Positions 15,005-23,306 of a stretch of 23,785 nt of DNA are shown piece after piece. The first letter of the stretch is position 1. Every line of letters begins with the position of its first letter. Origin of the DNA: DASTQL01 sp035761805 (GTDB lineage: Bacteria > Actinomycetota > Actinomycetes > Jiangellales > Jiangellaceae); assembly GCA_035761805.1 (NCBI GenBank), contig DASTQL010000190.1, positions 1 through 23,785 of the forward strand. The letters are read 5' to 3'. Both the position numbers and the translations under genes were made by a program. The notes beneath the pieces were generated by a model. It was not told the DNA's origin. It made no database searches and worked only from the letters and a program-made list of their open reading frames with translations.

Positions 15005-18000
15005 TGCGCGCGACGATCGACGGCAACGAGGCCGCCGCCTCGGTCGCCTACCGGCTCAACGAGGTCTGCTGCATCTACCCGATCACACCGTCGTCGCCGA
15101 TGGCCGAGCTGGCGGACGAGTGGGCGAGCCGGCGGCGGCCCAACGTGTGGGGCACCGTGCCCTCCGTGGTCGAGATGCAGAGCGAGGGTGGCGCGGCCGG
15201 GGCGCTGCACGGCGCGTTGCAGGGCGGGTCGCTGTCGACGACGTTCACGAGCTCGCAGGGCCTGCTGTTGATGATCCCGAACATGTACAAGATCGCCGGC
15301 GAGCTGACCTCGGCCGTGCTGCACGTGGCCGCTCGGTCGCTGGCAGCCCAGGGTCTGTCGATCTTCGGCGACCACTCGGACGTCATGGCGGTGCGCCAGA
15401 CCGGGTTCGCGATGCTCGCATCGGCGTCCGTCCAGGAGGCCCACGACCTGGCGCTGGTGGCGCAGGCCGCCACCCTGAGGACGCGCGTCCCGTTCGTGCA
15501 CTTCTTCGACGGGTTCCGCACCTCCCACGAGCTCAACGCCATCGAGATGCTCTCCGACGACGACCTGCGTGACCTGGTGCCCGAGGAGCTGGTCCTGGCG
15601 CATCGCGGCCGGGGGTTGTCGCCGGACCGGCCGTTCGTGCGAGGTACGTCGCAGAATCCCGACGTCTACTTCCAGGCTCGCGAGACGGTGAACCCGTTCT
15701 ACGCCCGTGTCGCTGAGGTCGTGGACGACGCCATGGCGCGTCTGGGCGAGCGAACCGGCCGCCGCCTCCACGTCGTCGACTACAGCGGACATCCCGACGC
15801 CGAACGAGTGCTGGTCGCGATGGGCTCGGGCGGGGAGACCATCCGGGAGACCGTGGCGTGGCTCAACGCGCGGGGTGAGCGGGTCGGGGTGGCCCAGGTC
15901 CGGCTGTACCGGCCGTTCCCCGCCCGGGCGCTGATCGAGGCGTTGCCCGCGAGCGTGCGCCGACTTGCGGTGCTGGACCGGACCAAGGAGCCCGGCTCGA
16001 TCGGCGAGCCGCTGTTCCTGGACGTCGTCGCCGCCCTGACCGAGTCGCACGAGGAGGTTGAGCGGGTCCTGCCGAGGGTGTCCGGCGGCCGCTACGGGCT
16101 GTCGTCGAAGGAGTTCACGCCGGGCATGGTCGCCGGGGTCTTCGAGGAGCTCGCAGCCGAACGACCGCGGCGCCGGTTCACCATCGGCATCACCGACGAC
16201 GTCTCGGGGACGAGCCTGCCCTACGAGGCCGCCCTGGACATCGAGCCGCCTGACACGGTCCGGGCCGTCTTCTTCGGGCTGGGGTCGGACGGGACGGTCG
16301 GTGCGAACAAGGACACGATCAAGATCCTGGGTTCCGAGGAACAGCTGTACGCCCAGGGCTACTTCGTCTACGACTCGAAGAAGTCGGGCTCGCAGACCGT
16401 GTCGCACCTGCGTTTCGGGCCGCGGCCGATCCAGGCGCCGTACCTCGTGCAGCACGCAAGCTTCGTCGGCTGCCACCACTTCGCGCTGCTCGAGCAGGTC
16501 GACGTGCTCGCCCGGGCGGCGCCTGGTGCGACCCTGCTGCTCAACTGTCGGTACTCGCCGGACGAGGTCTGGGACGCGCTGCCGCGGCCCGTCCAGGAGC
16601 AGATCCACGCCAAGCGCATCACCGTCTACGCGATCGACGCCGACCGGATCGCCCGCACGGTGGGCCTGGCCGGGCGGATCAACGTAGTGCTGCAGACCTG
16701 CTTCTTCGCCATCTCGGGCGTGCTGCCGCGAGAGGAGGCGATCGCCCGGATCAAGGAGGCGATCGAGAAGACGTACGGGCGGCGCGGCGCGGCGGTCGTC
16801 GAACGCAACCGAGCGGCCGTCGACCACGCGCTGGAGGGTCTGCACCGGATCGACGTGCCCGACGGCGTGACGGCCACGCGGGAGCTGCCGCCGCCGGTAC
16901 CAGCGCACGCGCCGGAGTTCGTCCGCGCCGTCACCGCGGAGATGATGGCCGGCCGTGGCGACGACCTTCCGGTCAGTGCACTGCCGGTGGACGGCACCTA
17001 CCCGAGCGGCACGACGGCGTACGAGAAGCGCAACATCTCCGAGCTCGTCGCGGTCTGGGACGACGACCTGTGCATCCAGTGCGGCAACTGCAGCTTCGTC
17101 TGTCCGCACAGCGTGATCCGCTCGAGGTACTACGACCCGGCCAGCCTCGAGGGCGCACCGGACGGGTTCCGGTCGGCTCCGCTGGAGGCCCCTGGGCTCC
17201 CGGACGCCCGCTACACGCTTCAGGTCTACGTCGAGGACTGCACGGGATGTGGGCTTTGCGTCGAGGCCTGCCCGGCCGTGGCCCCGGGCGACCCGGTCCG
17301 CAAGGCGATCAACCTCGCCGAGCGCGAGCCGCTCCTCGCCGCCGAGCGCGACAGCATCGAGTTCTTCGAGACGCTGCCGGCCACCGATCGCACCCGGGTG
17401 GACTTCGGCACGGTGCGCGGCACCCAGTTCCTGGAGCCGCTGTTCGAGTTCTCCGGTGCTTGCACGGGCTGCGGCGAGACTCCGTACATCAAGCTGCTGT
17501 CACAGCTGTTCGGCGACCGGCTGATGGTCGCCAACGCGACGGGTTGCTCGTCGATCTACGGCGGGAACCTGCCCACGACACCGTGGACGACCGACGCGAC
17601 CGGCCGCGGCCCGGCCTGGTCGAACTCGCTCTTCGAGGACAACGCCGAGTTCGGCCTCGGCTTCCGGCTCGCCGCCGACGGGCAGACCGAGCTGGCACGC
17701 CGGCGCCTCCTGGAGCTGCGCGACGTGATCGGCGCCGAGCTGGTCGACGGGATCCTGGAGGCTCCCCAGCTCCGGGAGTCGGAGCTGCGCGCCCAGCGCG
17801 AACGGGTGGCGCAGCTGATGCGGCGGCTCGACCGGCTGGACGGGCCCGTCGTCGCGGATCTGCTCAGCGTCGTGGACCACCTGGTACGGCGCAGTGTGTG
17901 GATCGTCGGCGGTGACGGCTGGGCCTATGACATCGGGTCCGGGGGACTCGATCACGTCCTGGCCAGCGGCCGTGACGTGAACGTGCTGGTGCTCGACACC

Positions 18001-18570
18001 GAGGTCTACTCCAACACCGGCGGGCAGATGTCCAAGGCGACGCCACTCGGCGCTGTCGCCAAGTTCGCCGCAGCCGGCAAGACCACACAGAAGAAGGACC
18101 TCGCCCTCCAGGCGATCGCCTACGGCAACGTGTACGTCGCCCGGGTCGCCATGGGTTCCGATCCGCAGCAGACGCTGACGGCCTTCCGCGAGGCGGAGGC
18201 CTACGACGGGCCTTCCCTGGTGATCGCCTACAGCCACTGCATCGCGCACGGCATCGAGATGCGAAACGGGCTGGACCAGCAGTACCGCGCCGTGGCCAGC
18301 GGGTACTGGCCACTGATCCGCTACGACCCGGTGGCGCGTGCAGCAGGTGGCAACCCGTTCCTGCTCGACTCGCCGCGACCACGCATCCCGCTCGCCGACT
18401 ACACCAACCGCGAGCTGCGCTTTCGCACGCTCGCGAACACCGACCCGGCCGAGGCCGAACGCCTGCACGGGCTGGCCGAGGAGGCCGTCGCACAGCGCTG
18501 GGACGTCTACGAGGAGATGGCGACCCGCGGCGCTCATCGGTACCCGGCCGACCCTCGCAGGGATCGCTGA
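15004..18570 (+). CDS. nifJ: pyruvate:ferredoxin (flavodoxin) oxidoreductase
   Basis: This 1188-residue homodimer-type PFOR oxidatively decarboxylates pyruvate to acetyl-CoA, CO2 and low-potential electrons. The domain order is normal: pyruvate-binding domain with YPITPS (25-30) and the MQSEGG segment with Glu61, a two-cluster ferredoxin domain (C690/693/696/700 and C746/749/752/756), then the thiamine-diphosphate domain (GDGWAYDIGSGG). The four proximal-cluster cysteines are all present at C820, C823, C848 and C1079. Their spacing equals that of the Desulfovibrio africanus enzyme. It ends before the extra C-terminal domain that protects that enzyme from oxygen. The ATG at 15004 overlaps the upstream stop (TGATG), and the stop overlaps the next ATG the same way. 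Confidence 0.96.
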   Translation: MRATIDGNEAAASVAYRLNEVCCIYPITPSSPMAELADEWASRRRPNVWGTVPSVVEMQSEGGAAGALHGALQGGSLSTTFTSSQGLLLMIPNMYKIAGELTSAVLHVAARSLAAQGLSIFGDHSDVMAVRQTGFAMLASASVQEAHDLALVAQAATLRTRVPFVHFFDGFRTSHELNAIEMLSDDDLRDLVPEELVLAHRGRGLSPDRPFVRGTSQNPDVYFQARETVNPFYARVAEVVDDAMARLGERTGRRLHVVDYSGHPDAERVLVAMGSGGETIRETVAWLNARGERVGVAQVRLYRPFPARALIEALPASVRRLAVLDRTKEPGSIGEPLFLDVVAALTESHEEVERVLPRVSGGRYGLSSKEFTPGMVAGVFEELAAERPRRRFTIGITDDVSGTSLPYEAALDIEPPDTVRAVFFGLGSDGTVGANKDTIKILGSEEQLYAQGYFVYDSKKSGSQTVSHLRFGPRPIQAPYLVQHASFVGCHHFALLEQVDVLARAAPGATLLLNCRYSPDEVWDALPRPVQEQIHAKRITVYAIDADRIARTVGLAGRINVVLQTCFFAISGVLPREEAIARIKEAIEKTYGRRGAAVVERNRAAVDHALEGLHRIDVPDGVTATRELPPPVPAHAPEFVRAVTAEMMAGRGDDLPVSALPVDGTYPSGTTAYEKRNISELVAVWDDDLCIQCGNCSFVCPHSVIRSRYYDPASLEGAPDGFRSAPLEAPGLPDARYTLQVYVEDCTGCGLCVEACPAVAPGDPVRKAINLAEREPLLAAERDSIEFFETLPATDRTRVDFGTVRGTQFLEPLFEFSGACTGCGETPYIKLLSQLFGDRLMVANATGCSSIYGGNLPTTPWTTDATGRGPAWSNSLFEDNAEFGLGFRLAADGQTELARRRLLELRDVIGAELVDGILEAPQLRESELRAQRERVAQLMRRLDRLDGPVVADLLSVVDHLVRRSVWIVGGDGWAYDIGSGGLDHVLASGRDVNVLVLDTEVYSNTGGQMSKATPLGAVAKFAAAGKTTQKKDLALQAIAYGNVYVARVAMGSDPQQTLTAFREAEAYDGPSLVIAYSHCIAHGIEMRNGLDQQYRAVASGYWPLIRYDPVARAAGGNPFLLDSPRPRIPLADYTNRELRFRTLANTDPAEAERLHGLAEEAVAQRWDVYEEMATRGAHRYPADPRRDR

Positions 18571-19580
18571 TGGAGCTGGCCACCGAGTACCTGGGTCTTG
18601 CCCTGCGCAACCCGCTCATCGCATCGGCGTCGCCGTTGTCCCGGACCGTGGACGGCGTGCGGCGCCTTGCCGATGCCGGCGTCGGCGCGGTCGTCCTCTA
18701 CTCGCTCTTCGAGGAGCAGCTGCTCAGGGAGGCGGCGCAGAACGCGCGTCTCGTCGACGCCCACTCCGAGAGCTTTGCCGAGTCGCTGTCGTACTTCCCG
18801 GCCGCGGTCGAGGAGGAGCCCGGTCCGCGCCGCTACCTGAGCCTCCTCGAGCGAGCCGTGGCCGCGGTCGACGTACCCGTGATCGCGAGCCTCAACGGGG
18901 TCACGCCCGGCGGCTGGGCCGACTACGCCGAGGCGATGCAGGGAGCCGGTGCTGCCGCGATCGAGCTGAACGTGTACTACCTCCCCGGCGACCCGCGCAT
19001 CTCCGGCCGTGACGTGGAGCAGCGGCACATCGACATCCTCACGCGGGTCAAGGAAGCGGTGACGGTGCCGGTGGCGGTCAAGCTGAGTCCGTACTTCAGC
19101 TCCACCGGTGAGATGGCGCTGCGGCTCGACGAGGCCGGCGCTGACGCACTCGTGCTCTTCAACCGGTTCCTGCAGCCCGACATCGACCCCGAGACCCTCG
19201 CCGTCGTCCCAGCCGTGGGGCTGTCCACCCCGGCGGAGGCCCGGCTGCCACGGACCTGGATCGCGCTCCTGTGTGGACGCGTGCGGGCGGGACTCGCGGC
19301 GACCACCGGCGTCGAAGGCCCCGAAGACGTTGCCAGGTACCTGCTGGCCGGCGCCGACGTCGTGATGACCGCCTCGGCGCTCCTGCGCCACGGCCCCGAG
19401 CACGCGGCCGTCCTACTCGACGGCTTGTCCGACTGGATGGCACGCAAGGGCTTCGCAGCGGTCGACCAGCTGCGCGGCCTCCTCTCGGTGCCGCCGAGCA
19501 CGGACGAGGCGGCACACGAACGCCGGGGCTATGTCGGCGCCATGCGGGCGGCGAACAGCGGCCTGTACGGTCCCTGGTGA
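18570..19580 (+). CDS. dihydroorotate-dehydrogenase-like FMN protein
   Basis: This 336-residue TIM-barrel flavoprotein of the DHOD/PreA superfamily shows GLALRNPLIASASPLSR at the N-terminus, IASLNGVTPGGW, an AIELNVYY strand, VAVKLSPYF and a late ALL-type phosphate-binding region. The catalytic Cys or Ser loop of true dihydroorotate or dihydropyrimidine dehydrogenases (NxSCPH or similar) is not recognisable; the position reads NVYYLPGDP. Pyrimidine synthesis is therefore doubtful and the substrate unknown. It has no Fe-S domain of its own. TGATG coupling to nifJ puts it in the same redox operon, where it could exchange electrons with the Fe-S flavoprotein two genes upstream. Confidence 0.85.
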   Translation: MELATEYLGLALRNPLIASASPLSRTVDGVRRLADAGVGAVVLYSLFEEQLLREAAQNARLVDAHSESFAESLSYFPAAVEEEPGPRRYLSLLERAVAAVDVPVIASLNGVTPGGWADYAEAMQGAGAAAIELNVYYLPGDPRISGRDVEQRHIDILTRVKEAVTVPVAVKLSPYFSSTGEMALRLDEAGADALVLFNRFLQPDIDPETLAVVPAVGLSTPAEARLPRTWIALLCGRVRAGLAATTGVEGPEDVARYLLAGADVVMTASALLRHGPEHAAVLLDGLSDWMARKGFAAVDQLRGLLSVPPSTDEAAHERRGYVGAMRAANSGLYGPW

Positions 19581-19604
19581 CCGCTCGGTCGCGCAGCAGC
19601 AGAT

Positions 19605-19640
19605 TCATGCGGGGCTTCAGCCTGGACCGGCGCCGCATGA
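19605..19640. terminator. 8-bp inverted repeat after the redox operon
   Basis: TCATGCGG (19605-19612) and CCGCATGA (19633-19640) form a perfect 8-bp inverted repeat with a 20-bp spacer. It lies 25 bp after the last redox gene and 40 bp before the next start. It could be a terminator (no T-tract) or an operator for the next gene; the long spacer fits either poorly. Confidence 0.35.
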
Positions 19641-19679
19641 CGTGGCCCCACCGTACGGGGAAGAGGGAGGCGAACCGTC

Positions 19680-20267
19680 GTGCAGCGTAGGACCATCGAC
19701 GACCCGCCCCGGTTCCACCCCGAGAGCCGGGAGCAGTGGCGCGCCTGGCTGGCCGACCACCATGACACCGAGCGCGGCGCGTGGCTCGTCTCGTGGAAGC
19801 AGGCGACGGGTCGCCCCTCCCTCCCGTACGAGGCGATGATCGAGGAGGCCCTCTGCTTCGGCTGGGTCGACAGCACGGTGAGGACCCTCGACTCGGAGCG
19901 GTCGATGATGCTCATGACTCCCCGGAAGCCGACGAGCACCTGGGCACGCACCAACAAGGATCGTGTCGAGCGGCTGCTCGCCGCCGGATTGATGCAGCCG
20001 GCGGGGATCGCCGCGGTGGAGGCGGCGAAGGCCAACGGCAGCTGGACGGTGCTTGACTCGGTGGATGCCTTGGAGGTGCCCGACGACCTGGCGGCAGCCC
20101 TGGACGCCGAGCCCGGGGCGCGAGCGGCCTACGAGGGCTTCAGCCCCTCGAACCGCAAGATGATCCTGTGGTGGGTCAAGAGCGCGAAGCGGCCGGAGAC
20201 CCGAGAGCGCCGGATCGCCGAGACCGCTCGTCTCGCGGCGCGGGGGATCCCGGCGAACCAGCGCTGA
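19680..20267 (+). CDS. YdeI/OmpD-associated family protein
   Basis: This 195-residue soluble protein shows the family pattern: WLADHHDTERGAWLVSWK near the start, AMIEEALCFGWVDS near 52-65, TPRKPTSTWARTNKDRVERL, and a C-terminal FSPSNRKMILWWVKSAKRPETRERRI segment. The function is not established; members are often annotated as bacteriocin-protection or YdeI-like proteins. The GTG at 19680 is preceded by AAGAGGGAGG (19661-19670), which decides the start. It is a single gene after the redox operon, ending 10 bp from the convergent SDR remnant. Confidence 0.85.
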   Translation: MQRRTIDDPPRFHPESREQWRAWLADHHDTERGAWLVSWKQATGRPSLPYEAMIEEALCFGWVDSTVRTLDSERSMMLMTPRKPTSTWARTNKDRVERLLAAGLMQPAGIAAVEAAKANGSWTVLDSVDALEVPDDLAAALDAEPGARAAYEGFSPSNRKMILWWVKSAKRPETRERRIAETARLAARGIPANQR

Positions 20268-20277
20268 CCCAGCCGGC

Positions 20278-20766
20278 TCACACGGTGGTGTAGCCGCCGT
20301 CCACCAGGTGGTAGCTGCCGGTGATGAAGGACGCCTCGTCGGAGAGCAGGAAGCACACCAGGTGGGAGACCTCCTCCGAGCGGCCGAGGCGGCCCAGCGG
20401 GTGCTTGGTCTTGAGGATCTCCAGCACGTCCTCGGTCAGGTTGTCCTCGAGCAGCGGCGTCATGATGTAGCCCGGACCGACGCAGTTGACGCGCAGGCCT
20501 CGGGGCCCGTACTCGGCGGCGGCGTTCTTGGTGAGGCCGACGACGCCGTGCTTGGCGGCCGTGTAGGCGCCGTTGCCGATGGCCGCCACCGCGCCGTGGA
20601 TCGAGGCCATGTTGACGATCGCGCAGCCCTCCCCAGCCTCGAGCATCGCGGGGATCTGGTAGCGCATCCCGTACATGACGCCGTTGAGGTTGATGTCGAT
20701 GACCCGGTCCCAGTCGGCCAGGTCGGTCTCCCCCGCGGGTGCCTGCTTGCCGCCGATGCCGGCGTT
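20278..20766 (-). pseudogene. 5'-truncated short-chain dehydrogenase (SDR)
   Basis: The readable part begins at NAGIGGK and runs about 162 residues through the catalytic Ser region (IVNMASIHG), the YxxxK motif (AYTAAKHG), the PGYIMTPL loop and the usual end FITGSYHLVDGGYTTV. The nucleotide-binding first third (about 80-90 residues with TGxxxGxG) is missing. Upstream in frame there is a TAA and no ATG, GTG or TTG before an internal Met at 20676. Without the Rossmann glycine motif it should not bind NAD(P). The break lies next to a GC-rich inverted-repeat cluster, so a deletion or rearrangement is likely. Confidence 0.85.
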
Positions 20767-20793
20767 GCGCTCCCTTCGTCGGTCCTGCCCCTG

Positions 20794-20812
20794 GCTCCCG
20801 TACGGAGGGAGC
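20794..20812 (-). terminator. hairpin downstream of the esterase gene
   Basis: GCTCCC (20794-20799) and GGGAGC (20807-20812) form a 6-bp stem with a 7-base loop, 18 bp beyond the minus-strand esterase stop. An extra GCTCCCT at 20769-20775 can pair with the same right arm. There is no T-tract. The loop includes the CCGTACGG octamer that recurs in other gene-flanking spots of the window. Confidence 0.4.
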
Positions 20813-20829
20813 AGGGCGCCGCGTCCTGC

Positions 20830-21702
20830 TTACCCCGTCGGCGACAGCTGACCCGTCCCGGTGATCCAATCGGTGATGAGTGGCGCGGCGGTGGCGGCCG
20901 TGTAGATCTCATCGTGGTCCACGCCGGGCAGCAAGGTCAGGGTGACGTCGTGTCCGCCCTCGCGGAGCGCCGTGGCCAGCTTCGCAGAGGCCTCGGGTGC
21001 GACGGCGTCATCGGAGGTGCCGTGCAGGAGCAGGACGCCGAGCTCCGGGCGTTCGGCGCCGCGCCGGATCGGGTCGGCCCGGTCCCATCCGGCCGGATCG
21101 GCCTCCCGGGCCGCGCCGAAGAGCGCCACGACGAGCGACTCCACCTCGGCCAGCTCGTACGGACCGGCCAGGCCGACGAAGGCGTCGGGCTCGGCGGGGC
21201 GGCCGGGGCAGTCGCCGCGGAACTCGCCGGGCGCCAGTGCGGCCAGTGCGGCCAGGTGCGCGCCCGCCGAGTGGCCGGCCAGGACGAGCGGCTCCGGCCG
21301 GAACCCCTCCTCCTCGGCCCGAGCAGACGCCCACGACACCGCACAGGCGACGTCCTCGACCGGCGTCGGGAACGCCACCCCGTCGCCCGCCGCACGGTAG
21401 CGGGCGTTGACGACCACCATCCCCTCCGCCGCGAGTGCCGTGGCCAGCGGGCCGAGGCCGGTGCGGTCGGCCGTCGCCCAAGAACCCCCCGGCACGGTCA
21501 CGACGACCGGGACGGGGCCGCTGTCGGGTGCGGAGGGGAGGTAGACGTCCGCATCGACGCCGGGTCGGTACTCCGCGGTCTCGGTCCCCTGCGGCGGATT
21601 CGCGACGTCGCCAGCGACCGTCGCCGGAGCTCCGCAACCCGCGAGGACTACCGCCCCGAGGCAGACGACGGTGAGGCATGCCACGAGATCGCCTCTGCCC
21701 AC
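20830..21702 (-). CDS. secreted lipoprotein alpha/beta-hydrolase (esterase-like)
   Basis: This 290-residue protein has a lipoprotein signal ending in the lipobox LAGC (Cys23), so it is probably anchored on the outer face of the membrane. The hydrolase fold shows an oxyanion-type PGGSW (71-75), nucleophile Ser145 in GHSAGAH, an acidic residue in HGTSDD (231/232) and His263 in GVDHDE. This matches the carboxylesterase/BD-FAE-like group; the substrate is unknown. The GTG at 21702 gives an Arg in the signal n-region; a GTG at 21684 has a better ribosome binding site (AGAGG) but no positive charge. It is transcribed away from the CPBP gene across a 174-bp gap. Confidence 0.85.
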   Translation of the reverse strand: MGRGDLVACLTVVCLGAVVLAGCGAPATVAGDVANPPQGTETAEYRPGVDADVYLPSAPDSGPVPVVVTVPGGSWATADRTGLGPLATALAAEGMVVVNARYRAAGDGVAFPTPVEDVACAVSWASARAEEEGFRPEPLVLAGHSAGAHLAALAALAPGEFRGDCPGRPAEPDAFVGLAGPYELAEVESLVVALFGAAREADPAGWDRADPIRRGAERPELGVLLLHGTSDDAVAPEASAKLATALREGGHDVTLTLLPGVDHDEIYTAATAAPLITDWITGTGQLSPTG

Positions 21703-21876
21703 GTGCCCAGGCTGGGCCAGGCCTCTGCCGGCTGCCAGGGCCTTGGGGCCTGCCCTCCGGACGGGTCTTCCTGTCTGCCCGGGTGCGTCTCACCGCTCCT
21801 ACGTTGGGCATCTGGTCAAGGACGTCGGGCAGTTGTCCTCTGTCGGCTGTGGCGGGTCACGGTGTCGGCTGGAACC

Positions 21877-22827
21877 ATGCTGGACGCGCAGGTCAGTGGC
21901 CGATGGTCGGTCTCGACGTCGTCTGCCCTGTGGGTGGCATGGGTGGTCTGTGCGTTGTTGGCCCTCCCGGTGCTCGACGGCGTCGGGTACCTGGCTGCCG
22001 TCGCGATCAGCGCGCTGGGGCTGTCACTGCTCACGGGTCGCCGCGACCAGGATCTTCGACCCGTCGATCGACGTTGCCTGCTGACGATCGCGGGGATGTA
22101 TGTCGGCGTCCTCGCCCTGATGCGGCTGGCGTTCGTGGGTTTCACCACGGAGCGAGTGGCCGGCCTGTTCCTGTCGTTCGCCGCCGCGCTGCTCCTCGGG
22201 GTCGCCGGACCCGTCGTGGTCACCGTGTGGGTCGAGCGTCGGCCGCTGGCGGACCTGGGCCTTGGCCTGCAGAACTGGCGCCCCACCGTGGCGCTGGCCG
22301 TGCTCTTCGGTGGCGTGCAGTTCCTGCTGACCCTGTGGGGCTACGACCTACCGGCCCCGGTGGACTGGGTGCCGCTGCTGGTGATGGCACTGACGGTGGG
22401 CGCCTTCGAGTCGGTGTTCTTCCGCGGCTACGTGCAGAACCGCCTGGGAGAGCAGTTCGGCCAGCGGGCCGGGGTGGCCGGCGCAGCCGTGCTGTACGGG
22501 CTCTACCACGTCGGCTACGGCATGGGTGGCGAGGAGATCGCCTTCCTCACCGGCCTGGGTGTGGTCTACGCCGTCGCCTTCGCCTTGACCCGCAACCTTC
22601 TGGTGCTGTGGCCCCTGCTCACCCCTCTCGGTTCCTTCTACGCCAACCTCCAGGCGGGAGACATCCAGCTGCCCTGGGCGTCGATCGCGGGGTTCGGCGA
22701 CGTGCTGGGGGTCATGCTCGTCGTCCTCTGGTTGGCCCACCGGCGCATGCGGCGTCAGACGGAGCCTGAGCCTGCCGGCTTCCGTGCTGCGGCGGATCGG
22801 TCTGTCGGAACGGTCCGGAAGAGGTGA
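21877..22827 (+). CDS. CPBP-family intramembrane protease-like protein with altered motifs
   Basis: This 316-residue polytopic membrane protein contains a CPBP (CAAX-protease/bacteriocin-processing) core. Motif 1 reads ESVFFRGY (178-185), where the usual EExxxR has lost its second Glu to Ser179. Motif 2 is YGLYH (His211). The third conserved His region reads WPLLTPLG, with Thr249 where His is common. Proteolytic activity is therefore uncertain. The start ATG at 21877 has only a weak GGAA upstream; GTG at 21862 is possible. The open frame extends far upstream, but only as an antisense shadow of the esterase gene. Confidence 0.8.
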   Translation: MLDAQVSGRWSVSTSSALWVAWVVCALLALPVLDGVGYLAAVAISALGLSLLTGRRDQDLRPVDRRCLLTIAGMYVGVLALMRLAFVGFTTERVAGLFLSFAAALLLGVAGPVVVTVWVERRPLADLGLGLQNWRPTVALAVLFGGVQFLLTLWGYDLPAPVDWVPLLVMALTVGAFESVFFRGYVQNRLGEQFGQRAGVAGAAVLYGLYHVGYGMGGEEIAFLTGLGVVYAVAFALTRNLLVLWPLLTPLGSFYANLQAGDIQLPWASIAGFGDVLGVMLVVLWLAHRRMRRQTEPEPAGFRAAADRSVGTVRKR

Positions 22828-22890
22828 CCTTCGTCCGTTCCCGGGCCAGGCAGCGAAGCGGATCCTGATGGGAGAGGGAAGGAGGCTCCC

Positions 22891-23187
22891 ATGTCCGACC
22901 TTGCCCACGTTCCCGAGACCGACCGGGACCGCGAGCTGCGCGAGCGAGCCACGAAGCGGCTGAAGGCCAGGAGGGATCTGCAGGCGCACACGCTCGCCTT
23001 CGTCACGGTGAACGCGTTTCTCGTGGTGATCTGGTACGTCACCGGGGCCGACTTCTTCTGGCCCGTGTTCCTGATCTTCGGCTGGGGTATCGGCCTGGCG
23101 TTCAACGCCTGGGACGTCTACTCGCCCGGCATCACGCCGGACAAGGTGGACGCCGAGGTGGAGCGGCTGCGCCACCACTCCGGCTGA
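22891..23187 (+). CDS. 2TM-domain membrane protein
   Basis: This 98-residue protein has a charged helical N-terminus (residues 10-30), two membrane helices (about 34-50 and 54-70) with WYVTGADFFWPVFLIFGW between and across them, and a polar tail. This fits the 2TM domain family, small proteins of unknown role sometimes fused to regulators. The ATG at 22891 follows AAGGAGG (22879-22885). GGGAG (22870-22874) can pair with CTCCC (22886-22890), which would place that ribosome binding site in a hairpin loop. From 23188 to 23306 only a GTCCCGGGAC palindrome was seen. Confidence 0.85.
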   Translation: MSDLAHVPETDRDRELRERATKRLKARRDLQAHTLAFVTVNAFLVVIWYVTGADFFWPVFLIFGWGIGLAFNAWDVYSPGITPDKVDAEVERLRHHSG

Positions 23188-23306
23188 GGACTCCGCTGCG
23201 GTCCCGGGACGGGCTGCGCTTGCGCGCTGCTCGTGCTGCGGTCGGCGTGCGCCGTGCTGGCGGGCGGTTGGACCTGCCCGCGAACGCGTCAGCCAGTGAC
23301 GACGGA

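Noticed and set aside
18570..19580. Annotation as pyrimidine-biosynthetic PyrD
   Set aside because: The catalytic Cys/Ser loop is not recognisable and the context is a pyruvate/redox operon.
20308..21876. Upstream extension of the CPBP frame to an 839-codon gene
   Set aside because: It runs antisense through the SDR remnant and the esterase gene, with no membrane or family character before 21877.
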